Part shown: positions 1-7,356 of the stretch, piece by piece
Layout: each line of letters starts with the position of its first letter
Numbering within the stretch: position 1 is the stretch's first letter
Origin: UBA7692 sp964650845
GTDB taxonomy: Bacteria > Bacteroidota > Bacteroidia > Chitinophagales > LD1
Assembly: GCA_964650845.1 (NCBI GenBank)
Contig: CAZYXR010000058.1
Coordinates: forward strand, 1 to 19,101
Reading direction: 5' to 3'
DNA length: 19,101 nucleotides
Position numbers and translations under genes: made by a program
The notes under the pieces: generated by a model
What the model was told of the DNA's origin: nothing
What the model saw: only the letters and a program-made list of their open reading frames with translations
Database searches by the model: none

Positions 1-705
1 ATCATTTTCTAACTGTATGAAATCGTAATAGTCGCCACCGATGCTTTTGTGAGCTTTGTAATATGCTGCTACTTCAACTTTTTCGTTTGCCGGTAACTGG
101 TTTGGAATCAGCATTTTTTGCATCTCCTCGGCCACGCGCAGTTCTTTTTGCATCAACATTTGATCGAGTTGGCTTTTGAAAAGTTTTTTGTTTTCGTTTG
201 CCACCACAATAATGTTTGTAATGGTTTGAATGAACTTCAGCTTATCTTCAATTACATCACCTTGTGTTTCTTTTATCTCACCAATCAGCGCAAAACCCAC
301 CGGCTCTTTTTTGTGCATTACCGGAATTATGTAATCGAATTCATTTAGCTGCCCCAGCTGATGGTTTTTAACTTCTTGAATAGTAGCTATAGGCGAAAGC
401 AGTTTTACCGCACCAAAAACATTGTCAATACTTTTAGCTGTTTCGCTCACCAGTTCGCAAGCCCATTTTTCTTCGCTTTCTTTCATCAGCAAAAGCACCT
501 TGCCAACACCTTGGTGTGCACGCAAAATGTTCTCATAAATTTTTACCAAAGCGTAAATGGGCATGTTGTGGTTGATAGCCTCCGTAATATCCTGCAGCGA
601 TTTCATTTGCTGTTGTTTAGTAGCAGCAAGGCGCTCTATTGTGCTTAGCCGCTTTCTAAAAAAATCAAGCTCGGATATTGGTTGTGGTGTTGGCGTATCA
701 GACAT
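1..705 (-). CDS. PP2C-family SpoIIE/RsbU-type serine phosphatase, N-terminal part (partial)
   Basis: The gene starts at the ATG at 705 and runs off the left edge, so only its first 235 residues are seen. After a short helical N-terminus, residues of about 35-165 look like a GAF-type sensor region (assigned by feel, not by a firm motif). A helical linker follows, then the start of a SpoIIE phosphatase domain: residues RVAEEMQKMLIP, then KSIGGDYYDF near 220-229. The GGDYYD aspartates are the usual metal ligands of RsbU-type PP2C enzymes. By family knowledge such proteins dephosphorylate anti-sigma-factor antagonists or similar partners in the cytoplasm. The partner here cannot be told. No transmembrane segment or signal peptide is visible in this part. 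It diverges from cca, and a -7-like element lies 3 nt before the ATG. Confident for the family; the sensor domain is tentative. Confidence 0.8.
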   Translation of the reverse strand, partial: MSDTPTPQPISELDFFRKRLSTIERLAATKQQQMKSLQDITEAINHNMPIYALVKIYENILRAHQGVGKVLLLMKESEEKWACELVSETAKSIDNVFGAVKLLSPIATIQEVKNHQLGQLNEFDYIIPVMHKKEPVGFALIGEIKETQGDVIEDKLKFIQTITNIIVVANENKKLFKSQLDQMLMQKELRVAEEMQKMLIPNQLPANEKVEVAAYYKAHKSIGGDYYDFIQLEND

Positions 706-708
706 GCT

Positions 709-717
709 GTGAAAATA
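709..717 (-). promoter_or_regulatory. -7-like promoter element of the SpoIIE-type gene
   Basis: The minus strand reads TATTTTCAC, a variant of the Bacteroidota -7 element TAnnTTTG, ending 3 nt before the ATG at 705. It is inferred from its position and from similar motifs before other genes here. No clear -33 TTG is claimed. Confidence 0.35.
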
Positions 718-808
718 GTTTATCGAAACAAACGGCAAATTTTTTTGTGCGAGAAATTTTATTGCAGCTAAACATTGCTTGTTCCTTATTGACTGTTTAA
801 AGTTCTCT

Positions 809-817
809 TAAATTCGC
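809..817 (+). promoter_or_regulatory. -7-like promoter element of cca
   Basis: TAAATTCGC fits TAnnTTCG(C) and ends 8 nt before the cca ATG. A TTGAC lies 17 nt upstream of it and could serve as the -33 element. The leader would be only a few bases long. Confidence 0.45.
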
Positions 818-825
818 GACCGCAA

Positions 826-2250
826 ATGAAAATTTCAATTAGTTTATCGCATCCAATTTTTGAGGCGGTGCAAAAAGCGGCATCAAAACTAAATGTGGAT
901 GCTTATGTTGTTGGTGGTTATGTGCGCGATCAAATTTTGATTCGCCCGTGTAAAGACATTGATTTTGTTTGTGTGGGCAGCGGTATTGAATTGGCAAATG
1001 CTACAGCAGCTATTTTAGACGCAAATCTTCATCCCGTTGTTTTCAAAAATTATGGCACTGCCAACTTTAAATGGGATGGTATGGAGATTGAGTTTGTGGG
1101 CGCGAGAAAAGAATCGTACCAACGTAATTCTCGAAACCCTATTGTAGAAGAAGGCTCTTTGCAAGACGACCAAAACAGGAGAGATTTTACCATAAACGCG
1201 CTTGCGGTTTCGGTAAACGCTCATTCTTTCGGGCAGTTTATTGACCCTTTTAATGGATGGAAGGATTTGAATGATAAATTGATTCGCACACCGCTCGACC
1301 CCGATGTAACTTTTAGCGATGACCCATTGCGCATGATGCGCGCTATAAGGTTTGCCACACAGCTTGGGTTTGAAATTTTGCCCGAAACATTCGAATCTAT
1401 TAAACGCAATGCCGAGCGCATAAAGATTATTTCGCAAGAAAGAATTACCGATGAACTCAATAAAATTATTCTAGCCCGAGTGCCTTCAAAAGGGTTTGTA
1501 TTATTGGAGGAAGCCGGAATTTTGCAATTGATTTTTCCTGAGTTTCAAGCATTGAAAGGAGTGGAGAATTATGAAGGGAAAGGTCATAAAGACAATTTTT
1601 TTCATACGCTTCAGGTATTGGATAACATTTCGCGCAATACCAAAGATTTGTGGCTGAGGTGGGCTGCTATTTTGCACGATATTGCCAAGCCGCCTACAAA
1701 ACGCTTTGTGCCGGGCGAGGGGTGGACCTTTCATGGGCACGAGGTGTTGGGCAGCAAATGGGTGCCGCGTATTTTTAAATATTTGAAATTGCCATTGGGT
1801 AACGAAATGAAGTTTGTGCGCAAAATGGTGTTTTTGCATTTGCGCCCAATTGCATTAACCAAAGAAGAAATTACCGATTCGGCATTGCGCAGGTTGTTGT
1901 TTGAAGCCGGTGATGATATAGAAAGTCTGATGGTATTGTGTGAAGCGGATATTACCACCAAAAATCGCCATAAAATGATTCGTTATTTAGAGCGATTTGA
2001 AAAGGTGCGCGAACGATTGAAAGAGGTAGAAGAAAAAGACAAGGTGCGCAATTTTCAACCACCGGTTACAGGCGAATTGATTATGGAAACCTTTGGAATA
2101 AAACCATGTAAAGAGATTGGCGAAATTAAGGAAGCAATAAAAGAAGCTATTCTTGAAGGGATGATTCAAAATGATTATGACGAGGCATTTGCAATGATGC
2201 TGGCACTTGGCGCAAAACTGGGCTTAAAAAGAGTGGATAACAAGAAGTAA
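826..2250 (+). CDS. cca: tRNA nucleotidyltransferase (CCA-adding or related), with HD domain
   Basis: This is a class II tRNA nucleotidyltransferase of 474 residues, which builds or repairs the 3' CCA end of tRNAs in the cytoplasm. The nucleotidyltransferase head shows GGYVRD at 30-35, the catalytic DID at 44-46 and RRDFTINA at 118-125. The conserved neck segment DDPLRMMRAIRF follows. An HD-type domain comes next, with the HD pair at 284-285 in AAILHDIAKPP, so this is the bacterial form with a C-terminal phosphohydrolase-like module. Motifs alone cannot separate full CCA-adding from A-adding activity. The start is the first ATG after a promoter-like motif. A DUF502 gene follows 47 nt downstream on the same strand and may be cotranscribed. 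Confidence 0.93.
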   Translation: MKISISLSHPIFEAVQKAASKLNVDAYVVGGYVRDQILIRPCKDIDFVCVGSGIELANATAAILDANLHPVVFKNYGTANFKWDGMEIEFVGARKESYQRNSRNPIVEEGSLQDDQNRRDFTINALAVSVNAHSFGQFIDPFNGWKDLNDKLIRTPLDPDVTFSDDPLRMMRAIRFATQLGFEILPETFESIKRNAERIKIISQERITDELNKIILARVPSKGFVLLEEAGILQLIFPEFQALKGVENYEGKGHKDNFFHTLQVLDNISRNTKDLWLRWAAILHDIAKPPTKRFVPGEGWTFHGHEVLGSKWVPRIFKYLKLPLGNEMKFVRKMVFLHLRPIALTKEEITDSALRRLLFEAGDDIESLMVLCEADITTKNRHKMIRYLERFEKVRERLKEVEEKDKVRNFQPPVTGELIMETFGIKPCKEIGEIKEAIKEAILEGMIQNDYDEAFAMMLALGAKLGLKRVDNKK

Positions 2251-2297
2251 ACTTTGTTTTTTTATACTCTACTTTAGACACCGATACAATATATTTT

Positions 2298-2882
2298 ATG
2301 CGATTTTTTAGAAAACTTATTACTTGGTTTTTGCGGGGTTTACTTTTAATTGCTCCCGTTTTTGCTACGTTTTATGCCCTGTGGTTTGTATTCAGTTTTT
2401 TAGACTCGCACGCCACAGATTTAACCGAGCTTGTGTTGGGCGAACGGGTTAGAGGAATTGGCTTGATAGCTGTTTTTCTTTTAATTACGGTGATTGGTGT
2501 GTTGGGTTCAACAGTGTTTTTACAGCCGCTTTTGGTTTTATTTGAAGATATTTTGGAGCGCACACCACTCGTAAAAGACATTTATGGTTCTTTGAAAGAT
2601 TTGTTCAACGCCTTTATTGGTAATAAAGCAAAATTCAAGAAACCTGTAACTGTTGAAATGGGCAAAAACACAGGCGTTTTTCGTGTAGGTTTTATGACAC
2701 AAGAAGATTTGTCGGAAATAAATATCAAAGATAAAGTAGCTGTTTACCTGCCTCTCAGCTACAGTTTTGCAGGCATATTGGTGTTGGTAAATCGCGAGCA
2801 AGTGGTGCCAATGGAAGGTGTTTCTGCATCAGAAGCCATGAAGTTTATTCTTAGTGGCGGCATTACCGAATTGGAAGATTAG
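2298..2882 (+). CDS. DUF502 family inner-membrane protein
   Basis: A 194-residue protein of the DUF502 family, recognised by its hydrophobic N-terminus and the stretch VFLQPLLVLFEDILERTP with LVKDIYGSLKDLF just after it. Two membrane helices are visible, at about residues 8-34 and 50-75. A soluble C-terminal region of about 115 residues follows, probably cytoplasmic. The molecular function of the family is not settled and none is assigned here. It lies 47 nt after cca on the same strand and converges with rlmH, leaving 23 nt between the two stop codons. The length is normal for the family. Confidence 0.85.
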   Translation: MRFFRKLITWFLRGLLLIAPVFATFYALWFVFSFLDSHATDLTELVLGERVRGIGLIAVFLLITVIGVLGSTVFLQPLLVLFEDILERTPLVKDIYGSLKDLFNAFIGNKAKFKKPVTVEMGKNTGVFRVGFMTQEDLSEINIKDKVAVYLPLSYSFAGILVLVNREQVVPMEGVSASEAMKFILSGGITELED

Positions 2883-2905
2883 CAACATAAAATGCAACCA
2901 TACAG

Positions 2906-3346
2906 CTATTCGTGATGATACTTTTCATTACGCAAAATGGTGCAAGCCCTATACAGTTGTTCGGTAAAAAGTGCGCGAATTAATTGGTGCGGAAAAGTCA
3001 TTTTTGAGAGCGATAGTTTGTAGTTAGCTCTTGCATACATTGTTTCTGAAAATCCGTAGGCACCACCAATTACAAATACTACATTTCTTCCTGCATTCAG
3101 CCATTGGTTGAATTGTTTTGAAAAATCTACCGAGCCAAGTTCCTTCCCCTTTTCGTCCAGCAAAACAACAGTGTCATTTTCGTTCACTTTTTTTAAAAGC
3201 AGTTTTCCTTCTTCTGTTGCATTCGATGCGTTGATAGCAAGCATTTCAAATTTATAGTATCGGTTGATGCGTGCGGCATATTCATCTGCTAAAATCTTTA
3301 CCGCCTTATCGTAAGTTTCGCCAACTGTAATCAATTGCAGTTTCAT
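2906..3346 (-). CDS. rlmH: 23S rRNA pseudouridine-1915 N3-methyltransferase RlmH
   Basis: A SPOUT-fold methyltransferase of 146 residues, a little shorter than the usual ~155. The family methylates N3 of pseudouridine 1915 in helix 69 of 23S rRNA, using S-adenosylmethionine. The knotted cofactor-binding C-terminal half is complete: FVIGGAYGFS, then LSLSKMTFPHQLIRALF and the terminal NEKYHHE. The ATG at 3346 starts MKLQLITVG, matching the normal family N-terminus. The same frame stays open back to 3598, but that extension would run through the divergent lipoprotein gene and has no family counterpart. Only 30 nt separate this ATG from the ATG of the divergent lipoprotein gene. Confidence 0.93.
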   Translation of the reverse strand: MKLQLITVGETYDKAVKILADEYAARINRYYKFEMLAINASNATEEGKLLLKKVNENDTVVLLDEKGKELGSVDFSKQFNQWLNAGRNVVFVIGGAYGFSETMYARANYKLSLSKMTFPHQLIRALFTEQLYRACTILRNEKYHHE

Positions 3347-3360
3347 TTGTTTATCGCTAT

Positions 3361-3369
3361 TATATTCGC
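3361..3369 (+). promoter_or_regulatory. -7-like promoter element of the first lipoprotein gene
   Basis: TATATTCGC fits TAnnTTCGC and ends 7 nt before the ATG at 3377. It lies inside the 30-nt gap between rlmH and the lipoprotein gene, so its upstream part must overlap the rlmH coding region. Confidence 0.45.
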
Positions 3370-3376
3370 CTGCAAA

Positions 3377-3772
3377 ATGAAGAAGTATTTTTGGTTTATT
3401 GCAATGGTTTTGTTGTTTGATTCTTGCAAGCAACAACAGTCGCCCGATGAATTGATTGTGAAAACATGGAAATTGAGTAACATCAAGTACGAGCGCGAAA
3501 TTAGCGAAGATGTAAAACCCATTATCGAAGCGCAGATACAGGCACTTAGAGAAACTTTTCGCTTGGAGTATAAAGCCGATAAAACTTACCATTCTCATTC
3601 TGTAAAAGATGAAACCGGCAAATGGCAGCTAAATGCCGATTCGATGTTGTTGAAACACATTGATTCTAATTATACACAGACCTATAAAATAGAGTTGATT
3701 ACAAACGATTCGCTGCATTTAAAAACAACATTACAAACCGAAACAATTACACTTCAACTTATACCTGAATAG
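3377..3772 (+). CDS. Small lipoprotein, lipocalin-like
   Basis: A predicted lipoprotein of 131 residues. The N-terminus MKKYFWFIAMVLLFDSC is a type II signal peptide with the acylated Cys at residue 17. The mature part reads like the small lipocalin-like lipoproteins common in Bacteroidota: a WKLSNI strand near the start, then alternating short strands with GKWQLNADSMLL and a tail of beta strands. No catalytic residues are seen and no function is assigned. The start is the ATG 7 nt after a promoter-like motif. An upstream start in frame would give an N-terminus without a good signal peptide. A second lipoprotein gene begins 2 nt after the stop, so the two are almost surely one operon. Confidence 0.75.
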   Translation: MKKYFWFIAMVLLFDSCKQQQSPDELIVKTWKLSNIKYEREISEDVKPIIEAQIQALRETFRLEYKADKTYHSHSVKDETGKWQLNADSMLLKHIDSNYTQTYKIELITNDSLHLKTTLQTETITLQLIPE

Positions 3773-3774
3773 TT

Positions 3775-4170
3775 ATGCAAAAATCAATATCAGCAACAGT
3801 TTTGCTATCAATAGCCTTGTTTTTGAATTCGTGCAAAAACAACAGTAAAAGTGGTTTTGATACAGATAATATCATTGGCCTGTGGATGATTGATCAATAC
3901 GAGATCAACGGCACTGTATTGCGACACGAAAGTATAGGCAGCCCACGCATTGAGTTTCGCGGAAATGAATATTTGATAAACACCGCAGGCGATGTAGAAA
4001 AAGGTGTTTACACTATTAGCGATTCCACTTTAAAGTTAGACTGCACTTCCAACCCCGATAAACCCGACAATGTGTTTACCATTACAAGGTTGGATTCGGC
4101 TTTAGCAGAATACCACTCGGTTACCGATAACAATAGGCTGAATGTTACTATACGGAAGATAAATCCGTGA
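3775..4170 (+). CDS. Small lipoprotein, lipocalin-like
   Basis: A predicted lipoprotein of 131 residues. The signal peptide ends in LNSC, with the lipidated Cys at residue 20. The mature domain starts with IIGLWMIDQYEING, the typical opening of lipocalin-like or META-like lipoproteins of this phylum, followed by short beta-strand-like segments (RIEFRGNEYLI, GVYTISDSTLKLD). It starts 2 nt after the stop of the preceding lipoprotein gene. The two have the same length and general plan but low visible identity, so they may be distant duplicates. The substrate or partner is unknown. The gene converges with the NUDIX gene; the 138-nt space between them holds no feature I can support. Confidence 0.72.
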   Translation: MQKSISATVLLSIALFLNSCKNNSKSGFDTDNIIGLWMIDQYEINGTVLRHESIGSPRIEFRGNEYLINTAGDVEKGVYTISDSTLKLDCTSNPDKPDNVFTITRLDSALAEYHSVTDNNRLNVTIRKINP

Positions 4171-4308
4171 GTTGGGTGGAGCATTACCAACAGTGTAATC
4201 TTAAACCAACTTCAAAAGATGAATGAGGAGACGTTGGGGCGAAAGAAAATTATCCTTAAAAATGTGAGATGGAGCTAAATGAAGTTTGTCGGGAAGAAAC
4301 CAACCTCA

Positions 4309-4863
4309 CTAAAGATTTAGATAAGCTTTGGCTTTTAAGATGCTTGCCACCGAAAGTGCATCGCGTATTTCACCACGCATCACCATTGCTACCAAATCTG
4401 TAAAAGGAAGTTTACGGATGTTTAATATCTCATCTTCTTCGGGGTTTTCGCCAATATATTTTATGCCGCGAGCTAGATAGGTGTACGATACCTCATCGCT
4501 TACCGAATTAGAAAGTTGCATTTCTAAAATCATATCGTATTGCTCGGCTTGCAAGCCCACTTCTTCGTGCAATTCGCGTTTGGCACTTTCTAATGGCGAA
4601 GTGCCCTCGGGGCTGCCGCCTTCGGGAATTTCCCATTCATAACTATTCAGTGTGTAGCGATATTGCCCTACTATCCAAGTGTTGTTTTCTGCATCCAGCG
4701 GAATAACAGCCACAGCAATATTTTTAAAATGCACCACACCGTATATTCCGGGGTTGCCGGCCGGGTTTAGCACTTGGTTTTCTACCACTTTAATCCATTT
4801 GTTTTCATACTTGTTTTCGCTGCTTAAAGTAGTCCATGGATTTTCGGCCTCATTCGCTTTCAT
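4309..4863 (-). CDS. NUDIX hydrolase, ADP-ribose pyrophosphatase-like
   Basis: A NUDIX hydrolase of 184 residues resembling the ADP-ribose or nucleoside-diphosphate-sugar pyrophosphatase group. This group cleaves the pyrophosphate bond with Mg2+ in the cytoplasm. The NUDIX box is at residues 82-104, with REL at 96-98 and EE at 100-101. The first box glutamate is Thr88 (in EGTSPLES), a change I believe is common in this subgroup. The upstream EWEIPEGG is also typical of the ADP-ribose type. The chosen start is the ATG at 4863 (MKANEAENPW). The frame extends to 4911, but that part lies inside the preceding gene. The start overlaps the end of the cation-diffusion facilitator gene by 14 nt, which suggests translational coupling. 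The substrate is inferred from resemblance only. Confidence 0.85.
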   Translation of the reverse strand: MKANEAENPWTTLSSENKYENKWIKVVENQVLNPAGNPGIYGVVHFKNIAVAVIPLDAENNTWIVGQYRYTLNSYEWEIPEGGSPEGTSPLESAKRELHEEVGLQAEQYDMILEMQLSNSVSDEVSYTYLARGIKYIGENPEEDEILNIRKLPFTDLVAMVMRGEIRDALSVASILKAKAYLNL

Positions 4864-5828
4864 TACAGATGTGTTTTTTGTTCGTAGAAATATTCTCGGT
4901 GTTCCACTCAATTTGTTTGGCGAAGGCGTGCTCGCGAACCTTGCAATCTTTTATGGCGCATATAGAACAAGAGTTTGGTGTGCAAGGGTCAGGGTGAATA
5001 AAAAACTCGGCTTGCTTGCCAAATTCCATATTTACGAATTTCGCAATAGCTTCCATTTCTATGTGCGTTTCGGTAAGCGAAAAGTAATAGGGCAAAGTCA
5101 TGTGGCAATCAATATGCAGCTTGTTGCCAAATTGAATTACACGCNNNNNNNNNNTTTCTATTTTTTGAAAGTAAAACCGCAATTTTTTCTACCAAATTCA
5201 TATCGGCTTCGTCCATAATTCCGGCAAAAGATTTTCGCAGCAAAGTGTAGCCAATGTAAATTATCCATAAGCCCATCAAAATCGCCACTATGTTGTCAAT
5301 GCTTTTAATGCCCGTAAACCACATTATTGCTAAACTTATTAGTGCTGCAATAGAAGTAATGGCATCGCTTTGCAAATGCTTTCCACCTGCAATTAGTGGT
5401 AATGAATCGGTTTGTTTGCCAACGCGTATTAACCAAAATGCAATGCCATAATTTACCGCAGCCGAAAATGCAGTAAGCCACAAACCGTAATCAATGTTTT
5501 GAATCTCGTTGGGTTCAAAAAAATTAAGTGCCGATTTTACAATCATCACTACACCTGCGCTTGCAATCATGCCGCCTTCAACCCCCGAAACAATAAATTC
5601 TATTTTGCCGTGGCCATAAGGGTGATCTTTATCTTTAGGTTTTGCCGAAAGCATTACGCCATACAAAGCCAAGCTGCCAGCTACTACGTTTACAATTGAT
5701 TCCAACGCATCGGTAAGTACTGTGTTGGAGTTTGTAAGATACCACGCAAAAAACTTTACCAGCAGCAACCCAAAGCCGAGTATCACTGCCATGCGCTGAA
5801 CAGAAATTTCTTTTCGTGGTTGATTCAT
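4850..5828 (-). CDS. Cation diffusion facilitator transporter, interrupted by a 10-N gap
   Basis: A cation-diffusion-facilitator antiporter exporting a divalent metal from the cytoplasm. The N-terminal part (ATG at 5828) has several membrane helices, the TM2 motif TDALES (Asp40), KDHPYGHGK, and the TM5 motif HLQSD (His151, Asp155). After the gap the cytoplasmic metal-binding domain continues as RVIQFGNKLHIDCHMTLPYY. It then runs into a Cys-rich tail with HPDPCTPNSC, then CAIKDC and the end NKKHICNESE. The sequence on the two sides of the Ns is in different frames. About ten residues of the usual WIDLHNL region seem missing, so this is a scaffold gap rather than a disrupted gene. The ATG overlaps the glycosyltransferase stop by 1 nt (TGATG) and the end overlaps the NUDIX gene. 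The metal is not certain; Zn or Fe are the usual ones. Confidence 0.88.
5145..5154. other. Scaffold gap (10 N) inside the cation transporter gene
   Basis: Ten Ns, the same fixed length as the other two gaps here, so the length is a placeholder. The flanking coding frames do not match across it. Comparison with the family suggests about 30 missing bases. Confidence 0.97.
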
Positions 5829-6508
5829 CAGTTTGTAAATCTAAGTTTTAATAATACCCAAAATGCTTTTAGTCCATCTGTCCATTTCATTTTTTTTCCG
5901 TCAGAAAAAGAACGCGGATAGTAATGCATGGGCAATTCATAAATTTTTATTCCCAGTTTTGAAATGCGCGCAGTTACTTCGGGGCAAAACTCGAAACGGT
6001 TATAAACAAGTGGAATGCTTTTTATGACCTCGGTTTTAAAAACTTTGTAGCAAGCAGCTTCATCGGTAATGTTTTGTTGGTACAAAAAATTTGTCCATAT
6101 CGAAATAAATCTACCGCCAAAATCATAGAGCCAATAACGGTTTCCGGTAGAGGGGTTCAAGTTTCGAGAGCCATATACAACTTCTGTTTTGCCCTCAATT
6201 ATTGGTTGGGTCAAATGTAAGTAATCGTTAGGCTCAGTTTCTAAATCGCCATCTTGAATAATTACCAAATCGCCCGTTACATATTGCAGTGCAGTGCGAA
6301 TTGCAGCGCCTTTTCCCTGGTTATCTTGATGCTGCACTACCTTAAAATCGGGGCTTTCAAATGTTTTGGCAATACGGAAGGTTTCGTCTTGCGAACCATC
6401 ATCTACCAATACAATTTCTTTTTTTATGGCAACTGCCTGTACACGCTTTATCAATTCGGCAATAGTTTTTGCTTCGTTGTAAACAGGAATAATTACTGAC
6501 AGTTTCAT
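5828..6508 (-). CDS. Family 2 glycosyltransferase, dolichol-phosphate-mannose-synthase-like
   Basis: A cytoplasmic-facing GT2 glycosyltransferase of 226 residues with a GT-A fold. It begins MKLSVIIPVYNEAKTI, has the nucleotide-binding VDDGS at 35-39, and the metal-binding DxD as QDGDLE (Asp86, Asp88). VVYGSRNL and the later FEFCPEVTAR segment are typical of the polyprenyl-phosphate hexosyltransferase subgroup. It has no C-terminal membrane helices, unlike some DPM1-like proteins. Donor and acceptor cannot be read from the sequence. The gene sits between the BtuF-like gene (32-nt gap) and the cation transporter (1-nt overlap), so it is probably cotranscribed. The neighbours do not point to a common pathway. 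Confidence 0.87.
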   Translation of the reverse strand: MKLSVIIPVYNEAKTIAELIKRVQAVAIKKEIVLVDDGSQDETFRIAKTFESPDFKVVQHQDNQGKGAAIRTALQYVTGDLVIIQDGDLETEPNDYLHLTQPIIEGKTEVVYGSRNLNPSTGNRYWLYDFGGRFISIWTNFLYQQNITDEAACYKVFKTEVIKSIPLVYNRFEFCPEVTARISKLGIKIYELPMHYYPRSFSDGKKMKWTDGLKAFWVLLKLRFTN

Positions 6509-6540
6509 TAAAGCAAATGAATGAAAAATAAAATCAGTTA

Positions 6541-7329
6541 TCAGGCAATCAATTTTGCACTCAACGCATTAAAATAGTCGGGGCTTTGCAGTAGCCGGCT
6601 GCCATACCAACTAAATGCTTCGCCATCTACCAATATTGTTTTTGCATTGGGGCAAGCATTTGTAAATTCCTCAAAATGTAATTCTTTAAATGAGTAGGGT
6701 TCTGATGAAAGGAAAATATAATCTGGTTGTTGCTGCTGCAATTCCTCTAAACTTACTTCCGGATACCTTTCGGTGTTTTTAAAGCAATTGATACAGCCAA
6801 TTTGCTGCAACATAAAATCAATAAAGGTATTGCCGCCCGCTACCATATACGGTTTGCGCCAAATAAAGTATGCCACTCTGTAATTGGTTTTTTGTTGTTG
6901 CAACTGCTTAAATTTATTGCCGATGGCAGCCACCAGTTTTTTGGCAGCGTTTTCTTTGTCGGTTACTGCTCCAATTTGCAACATCATATTGAGGGCATCT
7001 TGTAAATTGAAAATATCGCTCATCCACACGGGATAGTGCTTTTGCAGTTCTTCTATACCTTCTTTATAATTTTCTTCTTTATTGCCAATTATCAAATCGG
7101 GTTGCAATGTGCGAATTGCATCAAAGTTAAACTGTTTTGTTCCGCCAATTTTTGCTTTTGTATTAAACCATTCTTGTGGATGAATGCAAAAACGTGTGAT
7201 GCCAACAACTTCATCGCTCAACCCCAAGTCGTATAGTAGTTCGGTTTGCGAAGGCACCAGCGAAACTATTCTGCGCGGAGCGGTAGGTAGCTCAATGTTG
7301 TTTCCAATTTGATCTGTAAATTGCAGCAT
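6541..7329 (-). CDS. BtuF-like substrate-binding protein without signal peptide
   Basis: A protein of 262 residues in the helical-backbone metal-receptor superfamily (periplasmic-binding-protein 2 type, BtuF/FhuD-like). The N-terminal domain has RRIVSLVPSQTELLYDLGL and VVGITRFCIHP. The second lobe has AYFIWRKPYMVAGGNTFID and DYIFLSSEPY. Relatives bind cobalamin, haem or siderophores for an ABC importer. Here the ATG at 7329 leads directly into the mature fold (MLQFTDQIGNNIELP). There is no signal peptide or lipobox, and no permease or ATPase gene is adjacent. It may be cytoplasmic, or an upstream start may have been missed, though only 27 nt separate it from the preceding stop. The ligand is unknown. 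It lies in the minus-strand operon between the methylase and the glycosyltransferase. Confidence 0.8.
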   Translation of the reverse strand: MLQFTDQIGNNIELPTAPRRIVSLVPSQTELLYDLGLSDEVVGITRFCIHPQEWFNTKAKIGGTKQFNFDAIRTLQPDLIIGNKEENYKEGIEELQKHYPVWMSDIFNLQDALNMMLQIGAVTDKENAAKKLVAAIGNKFKQLQQQKTNYRVAYFIWRKPYMVAGGNTFIDFMLQQIGCINCFKNTERYPEVSLEELQQQQPDYIFLSSEPYSFKELHFEEFTNACPNAKTILVDGEAFSWYGSRLLQSPDYFNALSAKLIA

Positions 7330-7356
7330 AGTATTTACGGCACTCTTTTCGAAAAA

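Noticed and set aside
1..650. Plus-strand open frames at 118-348 and 361-648.
   Set aside because: They are shadows of the minus-strand SpoIIE-type gene, rich in Phe, His and Asn from reversed codons.
2906..3598. A longer 230-residue version of RlmH starting at 3598.
   Set aside because: The extension runs antisense through the lipoprotein gene and adds residues absent from the family. The ATG at 3346 gives the normal N-terminus.
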